Positions 27,532 to 36,894 of a stretch of 64,000 bases of DNA are shown here, piece by piece; positions within the stretch are counted from its first letter, which is position 1, and every line of letters starts with the position of its first letter. The translations under genes and the position numbers were made by a program. The stretch covers positions 62,001 through 126,000 of the forward strand of contig NZ_MAST01000023.1 in the NCBI RefSeq assembly GCF_001758225.1, written 5' to 3'. Under the pieces are notes generated by a model, which saw nothing but the letters and a program-made list of their open reading frames with translations, was not told the DNA's origin and did not search any database. This DNA comes from Humibacillus sp. DSM 29435. GTDB taxonomy: Bacteria > Actinomycetota > Actinomycetes > Actinomycetales > Dermatophilaceae.

Positions 27532-28389
27532 TCACTTCTTCAGCAGCGCGGAGGCCGCCAGCACACCGGCGGAGGTGCACACGTTGGTGGGCTTCCCGCC
27601 GTTCTGGTCGCAGAGCTGGGCGGTCATGACGTTGGCGGCCGGCAGCACGCTCTTGCCGAGCTCAGAGCTCGGGTCGAGGATGCCGGTGATGATCTGTTCG
27701 TAGGTCTTGCCCTCGAAGGCCTGACCCTTGACGGTCGCCCCCGAGGTGGCGTGGGTGCCGCCCCAGCTGATCCACGGGATGCTGCCCTGGGTGTTGTACT
27801 TCTGGAACAGCGCGGCGTTCTCACCCTCGAGTGTCTGCAGGGGCTTGCCGTCGCGGTCCTGGGTCTCGACCGAGGTGAAGGCGACGGTGTCGCTGGTGTA
27901 CTTCGCCTTGAGGAACGAGAAGGTCGGGGTGTCGGGCAGAGTGTCGGCCGAGCTGCTCGTCGTCTCGGTGATGCCTTCGAACGACCCGAACCGCGACAGG
28001 GCAGCGATGAGCGCCCAGCGCTCGATGGCGCAGAACGGGCAGAACTCCGCTCCGACGTAGAGCACGCGCGGCTTGCCGTCGACCTTGATCTCGCTGGCTC
28101 CGGCAAGCTTGACCGGCACCTGCTCGGCGGTCGGTGCGGCGGCCGCGTCGAAGGTCGCGGCCGGGATGGTGGTCAGCTTCGACAGGGCAGCGGCGCCGGC
28201 GTTTCCGCCGGCGGCGGGCGCGGGCGCCGGCCGGTTCGCGATGACCGAGCCGACCGCGACCGCGATGATGATCACCACCACGGCGACGACCGCAGCGATC
28301 ACCTGTTTGCGCTGTCGGTCCTTGCGCACCGCCTCGGCCCGCATCTGTGCTGCGCGCTCGGTCGCTGCCGCTCTGCTGCTCTTCGCCAC
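27532..28389 (-). CDS. DUF929-family membrane-anchored thioredoxin-like protein
   Basis: 285 residues: a short basic cytoplasmic segment, one membrane anchor (VIAAVVAVVVIIIAVAVGSVI, about 30-50), an Ala/Pro tether, and an extracytoplasmic domain. That domain has a thioredoxin-like motif in VLYVGAEFCPFCAIERW (Cys117, Cys120). Two more cysteines (about 265 and 275) occur near the C-terminus. The CxxC suggests a thiol oxidant or reductant. Its partner is likely the VKOR encoded 7 nt downstream. The start is GTG at 28389 with GAGGA 9 nt upstream; an in-frame start 19 codons earlier gives an arginine-rich, unlikely N-terminus. Confidence 0.8.
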   Translation of the reverse strand: MAKSSRAAATERAAQMRAEAVRKDRQRKQVIAAVVAVVVIIIAVAVGSVIANRPAPAPAAGGNAGAAALSKLTTIPAATFDAAAAPTAEQVPVKLAGASEIKVDGKPRVLYVGAEFCPFCAIERWALIAALSRFGSFEGITETTSSSADTLPDTPTFSFLKAKYTSDTVAFTSVETQDRDGKPLQTLEGENAALFQKYNTQGSIPWISWGGTHATSGATVKGQAFEGKTYEQIITGILDPSSELGKSVLPAANVMTAQLCDQNGGKPTNVCTSAGVLAASALLKK

Positions 28390-28585
28390 CGGGTTCGTCC
28401 TCGATCTGTCAGTTCTGGATGCCGCGCGGCTGGCGCCACGTGACACGTGCCGACGCCACGGTAGACCGCATCAACGAGTCGTGGCGACGCTTGAACAACC
28501 TGTGGCCGGTCCGCAGAGTTCCCGAGGGTCGCTGAAACGGTCCGGCACACTTCTCGCACAGGATGACCGAAATCCGCCGAAAGGC

Positions 28586-28620
28586 CAAAACCGGCCGCCG
28601 TTCGATCGTCGGAGGCCGGC
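28586..28620 (-). terminator. Terminator after rlmB
   Basis: On the minus strand GGCCGGCCTCCG and CGGCGGCCGG form a stem followed by TTTTGG, about 10 nt past the rlmB stop. The rest of the 240-bp gap to 28389 holds nothing recognisable. Confidence 0.65.
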
Positions 28621-28630
28621 CCCGGTGAGC

Positions 28631-29614
28631 TCAGCGACGACGCTGACGGGCGATCTCGTAGAGGGTCACACTGGTCGCGATGCCGGCGTTGAGCGACTCG
28701 ACCGCCGAAACCATCGGGATCGACACGATCTGGTCGCAGGTCTCGCGGACCAGCCGAGAGAGTCCCTTGCCCTCCGAACCGGTCACGATGACGAGCGGCT
28801 CGGCGGCGAGCGTCAGGTCGGGCAGCTCGACATCGCCCTCCATGTCGAGCCCGAGGATGAAGAACCCGGCCTTCTTGTACTCCTCTAGCGCCCTGGTGAG
28901 GTTGCTCGCCTTGGCGACGCGCACGCGGGCCGCGGCGCCTGCGGAGCTCTTCCACGCCGAGGCGGTCAGGCCCGCCGACCGACGCTCGGGCACCACGACC
29001 CCGTGGCCGCCGAACGCAGCCACCGAACGGATGATGGCCCCGAGGTTGCGCGGGTCGGTGATGCCGTCGAGGGCCACGACGAGCGGGATGCCGGGAAGCT
29101 CGGGGTCGATCAGGTCGCTGGGGTGCGCGTACTCGTAGGGCGGCACCTGCAGGGCGAGCCCCTGGTGCACAGCGCCGTCGGTGAGCCGGTCGAGCTCGCC
29201 GCGGGGGGTCTCGAGAATGGCCAGACCTCGACCGGTGGCGATCTTGAGCGCCTCACGCACCCGGTCGTCGGTGTCGATGCGGTTCGCGATGTACATCGTC
29301 GACACCGGGATGTCGGCCCGCAGTGCCTCGAGCACCGAGTTGCGCCCCGCGACCATCTCACTGCTCGCCTTGTTCTTGCGGCCCGACCGGGCCGGCCCGC
29401 CCTGGCCACGAGAAGGGGCGCCGTAACCGGAGGAGGCCCCAGATCGCTTGGCGGCCGTGCGGGCCTGCTTGTGGGCGGAGTGGTACTCGCGGTCGGCGGC
29501 CTTGGGGGTCGGTCCGCGCCCTTCGAGGCCACGCTTGCGCTGCCCGCCCGAGCCGACGGTGGCACCCTTGCCGCCCTTGCGTACGGCCCCGCGCCGCTGG
29601 GAGTTGCCTGGCAT
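28631..29614 (-). CDS. rlmB: 23S rRNA (guanosine-2'-O-)-methyltransferase RlmB
   Basis: 327 residues. A long basic, Gly/Arg/Lys-rich N-terminal extension (1-85) precedes the L30e-like substrate-binding domain (MVAGRNSVLEALRA) and the SPOUT catalytic domain. The three SpoU motifs are visible: DPRNLGAIIRSVAAFGGHG, VTGSEGKGLSRLVRE and IPMVSAVESLNAGIATSV. It methylates the ribose of G2251 (E. coli numbering) in 23S rRNA, using a knotted SAM site. The start at 29614 is one base after the cysS stop, a conserved actinobacterial pair. Confidence 0.92.
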   Translation of the reverse strand: MPGNSQRRGAVRKGGKGATVGSGGQRKRGLEGRGPTPKAADREYHSAHKQARTAAKRSGASSGYGAPSRGQGGPARSGRKNKASSEMVAGRNSVLEALRADIPVSTMYIANRIDTDDRVREALKIATGRGLAILETPRGELDRLTDGAVHQGLALQVPPYEYAHPSDLIDPELPGIPLVVALDGITDPRNLGAIIRSVAAFGGHGVVVPERRSAGLTASAWKSSAGAAARVRVAKASNLTRALEEYKKAGFFILGLDMEGDVELPDLTLAAEPLVIVTGSEGKGLSRLVRETCDQIVSIPMVSAVESLNAGIATSVTLYEIARQRRR

Positions 29615-29615
29615 G

Positions 29616-31124
29616 TCAGTCCTTCGAGTTGGGAGAGGAGGTGTCGGTCGAGCTCCGTCGAGCCAGCGCCCAGCGGGCACCCGACGGTGTGTCGGTGATC
29701 TCGATGCCCACTGCGGCGAGCTGGTCGCGGATGGCATCGGCGCGGTCGAAGTCACGCTCCTGCCGGGCAGCCTGGCGCGCGTCGAGCTGGCCCCGCACCA
29801 GGGCGTCGAGCGCCTCTTGCGCGGCCATGGCTCCCGCGTCACCCTCGTGGTGCCAGTGCTCGGCCAGGGGGTTCACCCCCAGCACGTCGGTCATGGCCAC
29901 CACCGCGGCGGCCGCATCCAGGGCGGCTTCGTCGTCGCCGTCATCGAGCGCGATGTTGCCGGCTCGCACGGTGTCGTGGATGACCGCGAGGGCACCCGAG
30001 ACGCCGAGGTCGTCGTTCATCGAGGCGACGAACTCGGCCGGGAACGGTGGCGCCAAAGCCGGCCCACCGGCATCCAGGCCGTGGGTGTCTGACCCGGCAC
30101 CTGCGAACCTCGCGATCTCACCCCGGCGGGAGGCTCGCTCGAGAAAGCCCTCGATGCGCTCGACGGCGCTGGCCGCCTCTTCCAGAGAGCCCTCGTGGTA
30201 CTCGATCATCGAGCGGTAGTGGGCTGCCGTCAGGTAGTAGCGCAAGGCGATCGGGCGGGTGGTCTTGAGCAGCTCACGCACGGCCAGCGCGTTGCCGAGC
30301 GACTTGCCCATCTTCTCGCCCTTGACCGTCACCCACGCGTTGTGCAGCCAGTACCGTGCGAACCCGAGACCCGCGGCCCGCGACTGGGCCTGCTCGTTCT
30401 CGTGGTGCGGGAAGCGCAGGTCGATGCCACCGCCGTGGATGTCGAACTCGTCGCCGAGCCAACGGCGCGCCATCGCCGAGCACTCGAGGTGCCACCCGGG
30501 CCGGCCCGGGCCGAACGGGGTCGGCCACGACGCACTCTCGGGCTCGGCGGGCTTCCGGCCCTTCCAGAGCGCGAAGTCACGCGGGTCGCGCTTGCCTCTC
30601 GGGTCGGCGTCGTCGGCGTTCGCCATGTCGTCGATCGACTGGTTGCTGAGCGAGCCGTAGTCGGGCCACGACCGCACGTCGAAATAGACGTCGCCGCTGC
30701 CGTCGGGCGCCGCGTAGGCGTGGCCCTTCTCGATCAGCGTCTCCATGAGCGCCACCATGTCGGGCACGTGCCGGGTGGCGCGCGGCTCGTAGGTGGCCGG
30801 CAGCACTCCGAGCGCGTCGAGCGCGGCTGCGGTGTGCCGCTCGTTGCGGTAGGTGAGGGCGAACCAGGGCTCCCCCGCCTCGGCGGCCTTGCGCAGCACC
30901 TTGTCGTCGATGTCGGTGACGTTGCGCACGAGGGTGACCTCGAAGCCGTGGCCCACCTCGAGCCAGCGGCGCAGCACGTCGAACGCCACGGCAAAACGAA
31001 TGTGCCCGATGTGCGGCTCGCCCTGCGTCGTGAGGCCGCAGATGTAGATGCCGACCCGGCCCGGCTCACGAGGCGTGAAGTCCCGCTGTTCGCGGGCGGA
31101 GGTGTCGAACAGTTGCAGAGTCAC
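29616..31124 (-). CDS. cysS: Cysteinyl-tRNA synthetase
   Basis: 502 residues. Class I synthetase with HIGH ([10 protein letters not shown]) and a KMSKS variant KMGKS ([10 protein letters not shown]). Zinc-binding residues are seen as Cys in ICGLTTQG, Cys in WHLECSAMA and His in FPHHENE. The first motif reads CGLTTQG instead of the more usual CGPTVYD, as in other actinobacteria. The GTG start has a TAGACT -10 box 7 nt upstream and no SD, suggesting a leaderless mRNA. Co-transcribed with rlmB. Confidence 0.95.
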   Translation of the reverse strand: MTLQLFDTSAREQRDFTPREPGRVGIYICGLTTQGEPHIGHIRFAVAFDVLRRWLEVGHGFEVTLVRNVTDIDDKVLRKAAEAGEPWFALTYRNERHTAAALDALGVLPATYEPRATRHVPDMVALMETLIEKGHAYAAPDGSGDVYFDVRSWPDYGSLSNQSIDDMANADDADPRGKRDPRDFALWKGRKPAEPESASWPTPFGPGRPGWHLECSAMARRWLGDEFDIHGGGIDLRFPHHENEQAQSRAAGLGFARYWLHNAWVTVKGEKMGKSLGNALAVRELLKTTRPIALRYYLTAAHYRSMIEYHEGSLEEAASAVERIEGFLERASRRGEIARFAGAGSDTHGLDAGGPALAPPFPAEFVASMNDDLGVSGALAVIHDTVRAGNIALDDGDDEAALDAAAAVVAMTDVLGVNPLAEHWHHEGDAGAMAAQEALDALVRGQLDARQAARQERDFDRADAIRDQLAAVGIEITDTPSGARWALARRSSTDTSSPNSKD

Positions 31125-31131
31125 CCGCCCG

Positions 31132-31179
31132 AGTCTATCGGCGCAGGAGACGGCCCCCCGCCACAGCGCCCGCTACGCT
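31132..31179. promoter_or_regulatory. Divergent -10 boxes for cysS (minus) and the 31186 gene (plus), both leaderless
   Basis: TAGACT (31137-31132, minus) lies 7 nt from the cysS GTG. TACGCT (31174-31179, plus) lies 6 nt from the ATG at 31186. The start codons are only 61 nt apart, so the two -35 regions occupy the same short interval. Confidence 0.45.
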
Positions 31180-31185
31180 CGCCGC

Positions 31186-31971
31186 ATGCCCAGCCAGCCC
31201 GAGGCCGCCCGGGGAGAGCCGCGTCTGACGAGCTACCAGCGTCTTGACGGCCACGAGGTGCGTGCCGTCATCGTCTACCTGGGTGAACGCATCGACCGTT
31301 ACCTCCCACGTCACCCCGGCCTGCGGTCGGTGACCCGAGAGCTGGGCGAGGTGGTCGATGACCTCCTCGACCGCGCCAACCGGGCCAGTCGCGCCCGGGC
31401 GGCGCTCACCTGGCTCTCGCGAACTCTGATCGCCGTGATCCTGGTGGTCGTCGTGGTGGCCACGGGCAGCGCCGTGCGCGACGGCGTGGCAGAAGCCGGG
31501 GCGCTGCGCGCCTTCGAATGGCTCCCCGTCGTCGAGAGCGGCATCAACGACCTGGTGTTCGCCGGGATCGCGATCTGGTTCCTGCTCTCCCTCGCCGACC
31601 GGGTGGTGCGCAGGTCGCTCATCGGCTACCTGCACCGCCTCCGGTCGATGGCCCACATCATCGACATGCACCAGATGAGCAAGGATCCGGCGGTGCTGCT
31701 GCCCGCCGCGTTTCCGGTCGCTCCCGTGGGCGACGACGTGGTGAGCCCCCGCACCATGTCGGTGCGCGACTACGCCCTCTACCTCGACTACTGCAGCGAG
31801 CTGCTCTCGCTCACCGCCAAGGGCGCGGCCCTGTGCGCCGAGGAGTCGACCGACGCCCTCGTGCTCGACACCGTGAGCGAGATCGAGTCGATGACGACGG
31901 GCATGAGTCGCAAGATCTGGCAGAAGATCAGCCTGCTGCACGACAAGGCGCCGGGGTCGCTTCGCGGCTGA
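31186..31971 (+). CDS. Conserved hypothetical membrane protein
   Basis: 261 residues. The N-terminal ~75 residues are polar, followed by a strong helix LIAVILVVVVVATGSAV (about 83-99) and a second, VFAGIAIWFLLSLA (about 124-137). Then comes a long soluble C-terminal part with MAHIIDMHQMSKDP and a helical end rich in Ser/Glu/Leu. I do not recognise a family or active site. It is divergent from cysS and convergent with the MBL gene. The start ATG 31186 fits the leaderless -10. Confidence 0.65.
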   Translation: MPSQPEAARGEPRLTSYQRLDGHEVRAVIVYLGERIDRYLPRHPGLRSVTRELGEVVDDLLDRANRASRARAALTWLSRTLIAVILVVVVVATGSAVRDGVAEAGALRAFEWLPVVESGINDLVFAGIAIWFLLSLADRVVRRSLIGYLHRLRSMAHIIDMHQMSKDPAVLLPAAFPVAPVGDDVVSPRTMSVRDYALYLDYCSELLSLTAKGAALCAEESTDALVLDTVSEIESMTTGMSRKIWQKISLLHDKAPGSLRG

Positions 31972-31977
31972 CCACGC

Positions 31978-32032
31978 CGTACGAAAGTGGCCACTCGACC
32001 GGGTGTTCCAGTCGAGTGGCCACTTTCGTACG
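31978..32032. repeat. Interspersed palindrome, copy 1 (22-bp perfect arms)
   Basis: Left arm 31978-31999 and right arm 32011-32032 are perfect complements built on CGTACGAAAGTGGCCACTCG; the loop is 11 nt. It sits between two convergent stop codons. Related copies lie at 40385-40435 and 54271-54327. The inner decamer AGTGGCCACT is itself palindromic. Confidence 0.95.
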
Positions 32033-32053
32033 CACTGTGCGGCAGACGGGCGG

Positions 32054-32734
32054 TCAGTGGCCTCGGCGGATCCACTCCTCGACGTCGGGCTTCTCGGCCC
32101 CGATCGTCGTCGAGTGGCCATGGCCGGTCAGCACCGTGGTCTCGGGGTCGAGCACCAACAGCTTCTCGCGGATGGAGACCACGATCGTGTCGAAGTCGGA
32201 GTAGGAACGACCGGTCGCCCCCGGGCCTCCCTTGAACAGGGTGTCGCCACTGAAGACCGTGAGCAGGTCGCGGGCGTGGAAGCAGCACGAACCGGGTGAG
32301 TGACCCGGCGTGTGCAGCACGAACAGCTCGACGTCGCCCACCTGCACGACCTGGCCGTCGGCGAGGTCGAGGGTAGGCAGCAGGCCCTCGTGGGTCTGGT
32401 CCCACAGCACCCGGTCGTCAGGGTGCAGAGCCACCTTCGCCTCCGGATGAGCCTCGAGCAGCTCCGGCACGACGGTGACGTGGTCGTCGTGGGCGTGACT
32501 GAGCAGGATGTGGGTCAGCCGTCGGTCACCGATCGCGGCCAGGATCGGACCGGCGACGTGGGGCGCGTCGACGACCACGCACGAGGTGTCGTCGCCGATG
32601 ACCCAGACGTTGTTCTCGACCTCCCACGTGCCGCCGTCGAGGCTGAAGGTGCCGTCGGTCGTGGTGTGCTCGATGCGCACACCGCCGGGCGAGGTCTCTC
32701 CCACCTGCGCGATGGATGCCGCCTGGTCGCTCAC
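32054..32734 (-). CDS. MBL-fold metallo-hydrolase (partner of mycothiol-dependent formaldehyde dehydrogenase)
   Basis: 226 residues of the glyoxalase II-like metallo-beta-lactamase fold: the zinc motif SHAHDDHV, His in HTPGHSPGS, Asp in FSGDTLF and the final His in LTGHGHST. It overlaps the upstream mscR-type gene by 4 nt (ATGA). The same pairing is seen in mycobacteria (Rv2259-Rv2260), which suggests it hydrolyses the S-formylmycothiol product to formate and mycothiol. That activity is inference from context. Confidence 0.85.
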   Translation of the reverse strand: MSDQAASIAQVGETSPGGVRIEHTTTDGTFSLDGGTWEVENNVWVIGDDTSCVVVDAPHVAGPILAAIGDRRLTHILLSHAHDDHVTVVPELLEAHPEAKVALHPDDRVLWDQTHEGLLPTLDLADGQVVQVGDVELFVLHTPGHSPGSCCFHARDLLTVFSGDTLFKGGPGATGRSYSDFDTIVVSIREKLLVLDPETTVLTGHGHSTTIGAEKPDVEEWIRRGH

Positions 32735-33813
32735 AGCTCCACCACCGAACGCAGCACGTTGCCGCCGTGCATCTTCGCGAACGCCGCCTCGACGTCACCG
32801 AGGCCGATGCGCTCGGTGACGAACGCGTCGAGGTCGAACCGGCCCTGCTTGTACAGCTCGACGAGCATGGGGAAGTCGCGGCTCGGCAGGCAGTCGCCGT
32901 ACCAGCTCGACTTCAGGGCGCCGCCACGGCCGAAGATCTCGATGAGCGGCAGAGTCACCTCCAGCTCGGGGGTCGGCACTCCGACGAGCACCACCGTGCC
33001 GGCCAGGTCGCGGGCGTAGAAGGCCTGCTCGTAGGTCTCGGGCCGGCCGACCGCCTCGATGACCACGTCGGCGCCGAACCCACCGGTCAGCTCGCGCACC
33101 GCCTCCACCGGGTCGACGGCCTTGCTGTTGACCGTGTGGGTGGCCCCGAAGCGCTTGGCCTGCTCGAGCTTCTCGTCGCTGATGTCGACCGCGATGATGG
33201 TGGTGGCGCCGGCCACCTGCGCTCCGGCGATGGCGGCGTTGCCGACTCCGCCGCATCCGATCACCGCGACCGAGTCGCCTCGAGTCACGTTGCCCGTGTT
33301 GACGGCCGCCCCGAAGCCGGCCATGACGCCGCAGCCCAGGAGGCCGACAGCGCCCGCATCGGCCTGCGCCACCTTGGTGCACTGCCCCGCGGCGACGAGG
33401 GTCTTCTCGATGAACGCGCCGATCCCGAGCGCCGGGCTCAGCTCGGTGCCGTCGGTCAGCGTCATCTTCTGCTTGGCGTTGTGCGTGTCGAAGCAGTACC
33501 ACGGCTTGCCCTTGAGGCAGGCCCGACACTGACCGCACACCGCTCGCCAGTTGAGGATGACGAAGTCACCCACGGCCACCTCGGTCACGCCCGCACCGAT
33601 GGCCTCGACGACCCCGGCCGCCTCGTGACCGAGCAGGAAGGGGAACTCGTCGTTGATGCCACCCTCGCGGTAGTGCAGGTCGGTGTGGCACACGCCGCAG
33701 GCGTCGATCTTGACCACCGCCTCGCCGGGGCCGGGGTCGGGCACCACGACGTCGACCACCTCGACGTCGGCTCCCTTGCTGCGGGCGATGACTCCCTTGA
33801 CGGTCTGCGACAT
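32731..33813 (-). CDS. mscR: S-(hydroxymethyl)mycothiol dehydrogenase (NAD/mycothiol-dependent formaldehyde dehydrogenase)
   Basis: 360 residues of the zinc-dependent class III alcohol dehydrogenase family. Catalytic zinc ligands appear in [11 protein letters not shown] (Cys, and His in LGHEAAG), structural zinc ligands in [15 protein letters not shown], and the Rossmann motif is [12 protein letters not shown]. It matches mycothiol-specific members rather than glutathione-dependent ones, in keeping with mshA and mshD elsewhere in the window. It oxidises the formaldehyde-mycothiol adduct. SD GAAGGAG precedes ATG 33813. Confidence 0.88.
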   Translation of the reverse strand: MSQTVKGVIARSKGADVEVVDVVVPDPGPGEAVVKIDACGVCHTDLHYREGGINDEFPFLLGHEAAGVVEAIGAGVTEVAVGDFVILNWRAVCGQCRACLKGKPWYCFDTHNAKQKMTLTDGTELSPALGIGAFIEKTLVAAGQCTKVAQADAGAVGLLGCGVMAGFGAAVNTGNVTRGDSVAVIGCGGVGNAAIAGAQVAGATTIIAVDISDEKLEQAKRFGATHTVNSKAVDPVEAVRELTGGFGADVVIEAVGRPETYEQAFYARDLAGTVVLVGVPTPELEVTLPLIEIFGRGGALKSSWYGDCLPSRDFPMLVELYKQGRFDLDAFVTERIGLGDVEAAFAKMHGGNVLRSVVEL

Positions 33814-33924
33814 GACGGCTCCTTCGAGTGCGTTGGTGCGTTGGTGCGGTGGGGCCAGCCGGCGCGCTGCCCACCCCGATCCTGCCTCACCGCCGCGCGC
33901 GCGGGTCAGCCGGTCCGCGTGCTG

Positions 33925-34422
33925 TCAGAGAAGGCGGGCGACCACGAGCGCGGTCGCCACGGCGGCGATGCCCTCGCCGCGTCCCGTGAGGCCCAGGCCG
34001 TCGGTCGTGGTGCCGCTGACCGACACGGGCGCGCCCACGGCATCCGAGAGCACCCGCTCGGCTTCGGCGCGGCGGGTGCCGATCTTGGGCCGGTTGCCGA
34101 TGACCTGCACGGCGATGTTGCCGATCTCGAACCCGGCCTCGCGCACCAGCCGCGCCGCCTCGGTGAGCAGCACGGCTCCGGAGGCTCCCGCGAGCTCGGG
34201 GCGGTCAGTGCCGAAGTGCGCGCCCAGGTCGCCAATGCCGGATGCCGTGAAGATCGCGTCGCACGCCGCGTGGGCTGCGACGTCGGCGTCGGAGTGGCCG
34301 TCGAGGCCGCCCTCCCCCGGCCAGTGCAGGCCGGCCACCCACAGCTCGCGGGGCGATGCCTCGTCGGCGTACGCGTGCACGTCGACCCCGACGCCGACCC
34401 GCGGTAGGGAGGCTGGAGGCAT
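33925..34422 (-). CDS. ispF: 2-C-methyl-D-erythritol 2,4-cyclodiphosphate synthase
   Basis: 165 residues, full family length. Zinc ligands DVH in GVDVHAYAD, the loop [21 protein letters not shown], and the C-terminal [17 protein letters not shown] are all present. It catalyses the fifth step of the MEP isoprenoid pathway. The start at 34422 shares a base with the SDR stop (TGATG). ispD lies two genes upstream. Confidence 0.95.
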   Translation of the reverse strand: MPPASLPRVGVGVDVHAYADEASPRELWVAGLHWPGEGGLDGHSDADVAAHAACDAIFTASGIGDLGAHFGTDRPELAGASGAVLLTEAARLVREAGFEIGNIAVQVIGNRPKIGTRRAEAERVLSDAVGAPVSVSGTTTDGLGLTGRGEGIAAVATALVVARLL

Positions 34423-35222
34423 CAGGCCTCCTTCCAGTCGATCGGCCCCCGGTGCAGCTTCCAGGGCGCGGCCTGAGCCACCGGCTTGATGACCATGGTG
34501 TCGATGTTGACGTGCTGGGGCAGGCCGACGACGAACCCGACACACTCGGCGACGTCGTCGGCCACCAGCGGCCGGTCGACGCCCGCGTAGACCCGATCGG
34601 CGCCGGCCTGGTCGCCACCGAGCCGGGTCAGGGCGAACTCCTCGGTGTGCACCATGCCGGGGCGGATGTCGATGACCCGGATGTTCTCACCGTTGAGCTC
34701 GAGCCGGAGCGTCTCGGTGACGACCGAGGTGCCGTGCTTGGCGGCGACGTAGCCACCGCCCCCCTCATAGACCCGTTCACCGGCGATCGAGCTGATGTCG
34801 ACGATGGTGGCGCGAGCCGAGCGCCGCAACAGCGGCAGCGCCGCCTGAACGACCCGCACCGACCCGAGCACGTTGGTCGCGTACATCTGCTGCCACTGCT
34901 CGAGGTCGCCGTCTTCGACCCGGGTCACCCCCAGCGCGCCCCCGGCGTTGTTGACCAGCACGTCGAGCCGGTCGAGCCCGGCCGCGCCCGCCTCCACAGA
35001 GCCAGCATCGGTGACGTCCATGACGACCGCTCGAGCCACGCCGTCTGCGCTTGCCACGTCGGCCACCACCGCGTCGAGCTTGTCGCGGCGCCGACCGGCC
35101 ACCACCACCTCGAACCCGTCGCGGGCCAGCCGCCGCGCGATCGCCGCACCGATGCCGGTGCCTCCGCCGGTGATCAGGGCGATGGGTCGTAGCTCGTCGG
35201 GGTCAGTCAGGCTCTCAGTCAC
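34422..35222 (-). CDS. SDR-family NAD(P)-dependent oxidoreductase
   Basis: About 266 residues. Rossmann motif [17 protein letters not shown], the catalytic Ser in IVDISSIAG and the YxxxK motif YVAAKHG are in order, giving a classical [15 protein letters not shown] follows as expected. The substrate is unknown. The start is taken as GTG 35222; a GTG at 35246 in the same frame is possible, and neither has a clear SD. It lies between ispD and ispF and is coupled to ispF, an unusual insertion in what is normally an adjacent pair. Confidence 0.85.
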   Translation of the reverse strand: MTESLTDPDELRPIALITGGGTGIGAAIARRLARDGFEVVVAGRRRDKLDAVVADVASADGVARAVVMDVTDAGSVEAGAAGLDRLDVLVNNAGGALGVTRVEDGDLEQWQQMYATNVLGSVRVVQAALPLLRRSARATIVDISSIAGERVYEGGGGYVAAKHGTSVVTETLRLELNGENIRVIDIRPGMVHTEEFALTRLGGDQAGADRVYAGVDRPLVADDVAECVGFVVGLPQHVNIDTMVIKPVAQAAPWKLHRGPIDWKEA

Positions 35223-35310
35223 GCTGCCGACAATAGGCGCTTGCACCTTCGCTGTGATCCGCGGTCAGGGTGACCGTGGAACACATGACCGGGGTGAACG
35301 GCAGCGCCGG

Positions 35311-36045
35311 TCAGGGCGTGAGCAGGCGGGTGGCCGCGTCGAGGTCGGCGCGCGTGGTGATTTTGAGCGACAGCGGGTCTCCGTCGACGACGAGAACCGG
35401 CTCACCCAGGCGTTCGACCAGAGCCGCGTCGTCGGTGGCGGTGCCGCCGAGCGCGTGGGCTCGCTCGAGCACGTCGCGACGGAAGCCCTGCGGAGTCTGG
35501 ATGGTGCGCAGCGCGGCACGGGCGGGGGTGGCCACGACCCGCCCAGCGGCATCCACCTGCTTGATCGTGTCGACGACGAGCATGCCGGGCACCACTGCCG
35601 GGGCCCCGGAGCGCACCGCCGCGACGACGCGCTCGAAGACCACCACGGGGGTCAGGCACCGCGCCGCGTCGTGCACGAGCACGATGTCGACCTCGGCGGG
35701 CAGCGCGGCCAGGCCGGCCGCGACGGAGTCACTGCGCTCTGCCCCGCCGGTCACCACGGTCGGCGCGACCCGGGTCGGCGGCATCGGATCACCGGACAGG
35801 GTGGCCGCGTACCGCGAAACGGCGTCGCGGCAGGCGGTCTCGGTCTCGGGTCGGTGGCCGGCCGGCGCCACGACGACCACCGCCATGAGGCCGGGGCACG
35901 CAAGAACCCCCCGCAGGGCGTGCCCAAGGATGGGCTGCCCGGCGAGGGGAACCAGGGCCTTGGGCAGAACTGCCCCCAGACGCGAACCGGAGCCGGCCGC
36001 GACGACGATGACGCCGACGCGACCGGCTCCAGCCGATCTGTTCAC
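35311..36045 (-). CDS. ispD: 2-C-methyl-D-erythritol 4-phosphate cytidylyltransferase
   Basis: 244 residues. The CTP-binding loop VVAAGSGSRLGAVLPKAL, GAERSDSVAAGL, VHDAARCLTP and TPQGFRRDVL are diagnostic. It catalyses the third MEP-pathway step, making CDP-methylerythritol. It starts with GTG 23 nt after carD, and this carD-ispD order is conserved in actinobacteria. Confidence 0.95.
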   Translation of the reverse strand: MNRSAGAGRVGVIVVAAGSGSRLGAVLPKALVPLAGQPILGHALRGVLACPGLMAVVVVAPAGHRPETETACRDAVSRYAATLSGDPMPPTRVAPTVVTGGAERSDSVAAGLAALPAEVDIVLVHDAARCLTPVVVFERVVAAVRSGAPAVVPGMLVVDTIKQVDAAGRVVATPARAALRTIQTPQGFRRDVLERAHALGGTATDDAALVERLGEPVLVVDGDPLSLKITTRADLDAATRLLTP

Positions 36046-36068
36046 AGTGCTACCGGATGCCGCTTCGC

Positions 36069-36551
36069 TCAGGACGCGAGGACCTCGTCGAGGATGGTCT
36101 CAGCCTTCTCCTCGTCGGTCTTCTCGGCGAGCGCGAGCTCGGAGACGAGGATCTGTCGCGCCTTGGCCAGCATCCGCTTCTCGCCGGCGGACAGGCCGCG
36201 GTCCTGGTCGCGGCGCCACAGGTCGCGCACGACCTCGGCCACCTTGATGACGTCGCCCGAGGCGAGCTTCTCGAGGTTCGCCTTGTACCGACGCGACCAG
36301 TTGGTCGGCTCCTCGGTGTGGGGCGCCCGCAGCACCTCGAAGACCTTGTTCAGGCCCTCCTTGCCCACGACGTCGCGGACACCCACGAGGTCGCAGTTCT
36401 CGGCGGGGACTTCGATCGTCAGGTCACCCTGAGCGACCTTCAACTTCAGGTAGAGCTTGTCCTCTCCCTTGATCGTTCGTGTTCTGATCTCTTCGATGAG
36501 TGCAGCCCCGTGGTGGGGATACACGACCGTCTCGCCGACCTTGAAAACCAT
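36069..36551 (-). CDS. carD: CarD-family RNA polymerase-binding transcription regulator
   Basis: 160 residues. The N-terminal RNA-polymerase-interacting Tudor-like domain starts [22 protein letters not shown]. The C-terminal helical domain ([37 protein letters not shown]) carries the conserved Trp that supports open-complex formation. It stabilises promoter melting, mainly at rRNA and housekeeping promoters, and is essential in mycobacteria. AAAGGGGA SD before ATG. Confidence 0.96.
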   Translation of the reverse strand: MVFKVGETVVYPHHGAALIEEIRTRTIKGEDKLYLKLKVAQGDLTIEVPAENCDLVGVRDVVGKEGLNKVFEVLRAPHTEEPTNWSRRYKANLEKLASGDVIKVAEVVRDLWRRDQDRGLSAGEKRMLAKARQILVSELALAEKTDEEKAETILDEVLAS

Positions 36552-36894
36552 GTGCTGTTTTCCCCTTTCGCGACCTCTAGATTACCACGTCCCGGGGGTG
36601 ATCTTGACCCGGCGTCTCGATGTCTGCGCAGGTCAGAGCCCTGATGCCGGTCATTTGGGGGTGGTCTGGAGTCTTGACAGAACGGCCCCGAACATGCATC
36701 GAGGCCAGGCTTCGAACGCCCTGGGACGCGGGCCGGGGAGGTTCCGGCCGGGCCCCGGGCCCGCTCCCGTTCACCGGCCGGCCGACGGGCCTGCACCAGT
36801 CCTCAACCTGTTCTGCACCTGTCCCCCACCTGACAGCCGGCTGCCCGGCCGGGTCATCGGGAGGTTCTGGCGGGGCGCCGCTAGGCTGTCGCTC
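36552..36894. other. carD/lpqE divergent intergenic region
   Basis: 343 bp. On the minus strand a -10 TAATCT (36584-36579) lies about 28 nt before carD. On the plus strand TTGACA (36674-36679) is present but has no good -10 at 17 nt. The lpqE -10 is at 36882. No gene or strong hairpin seen in between. Confidence 0.4.
36882..36887 (+). promoter_or_regulatory. -10 box of lpqE (leaderless)
   Basis: TAGGCT, 7 nt before the GTG start at 36895; no SD. Confidence 0.45.

Noticed and set aside
32716-34407. Long plus-strand open frame opposite mscR and ispF
   Set aside because: Arg/Gly/Val/Asp-rich shadow of two well-identified genes.
36674-36679. TTGACA as lpqE promoter -35
   Set aside because: No -10 at proper spacing and more than 200 nt from the gene; the TAGGCT box at 36882 fits better.
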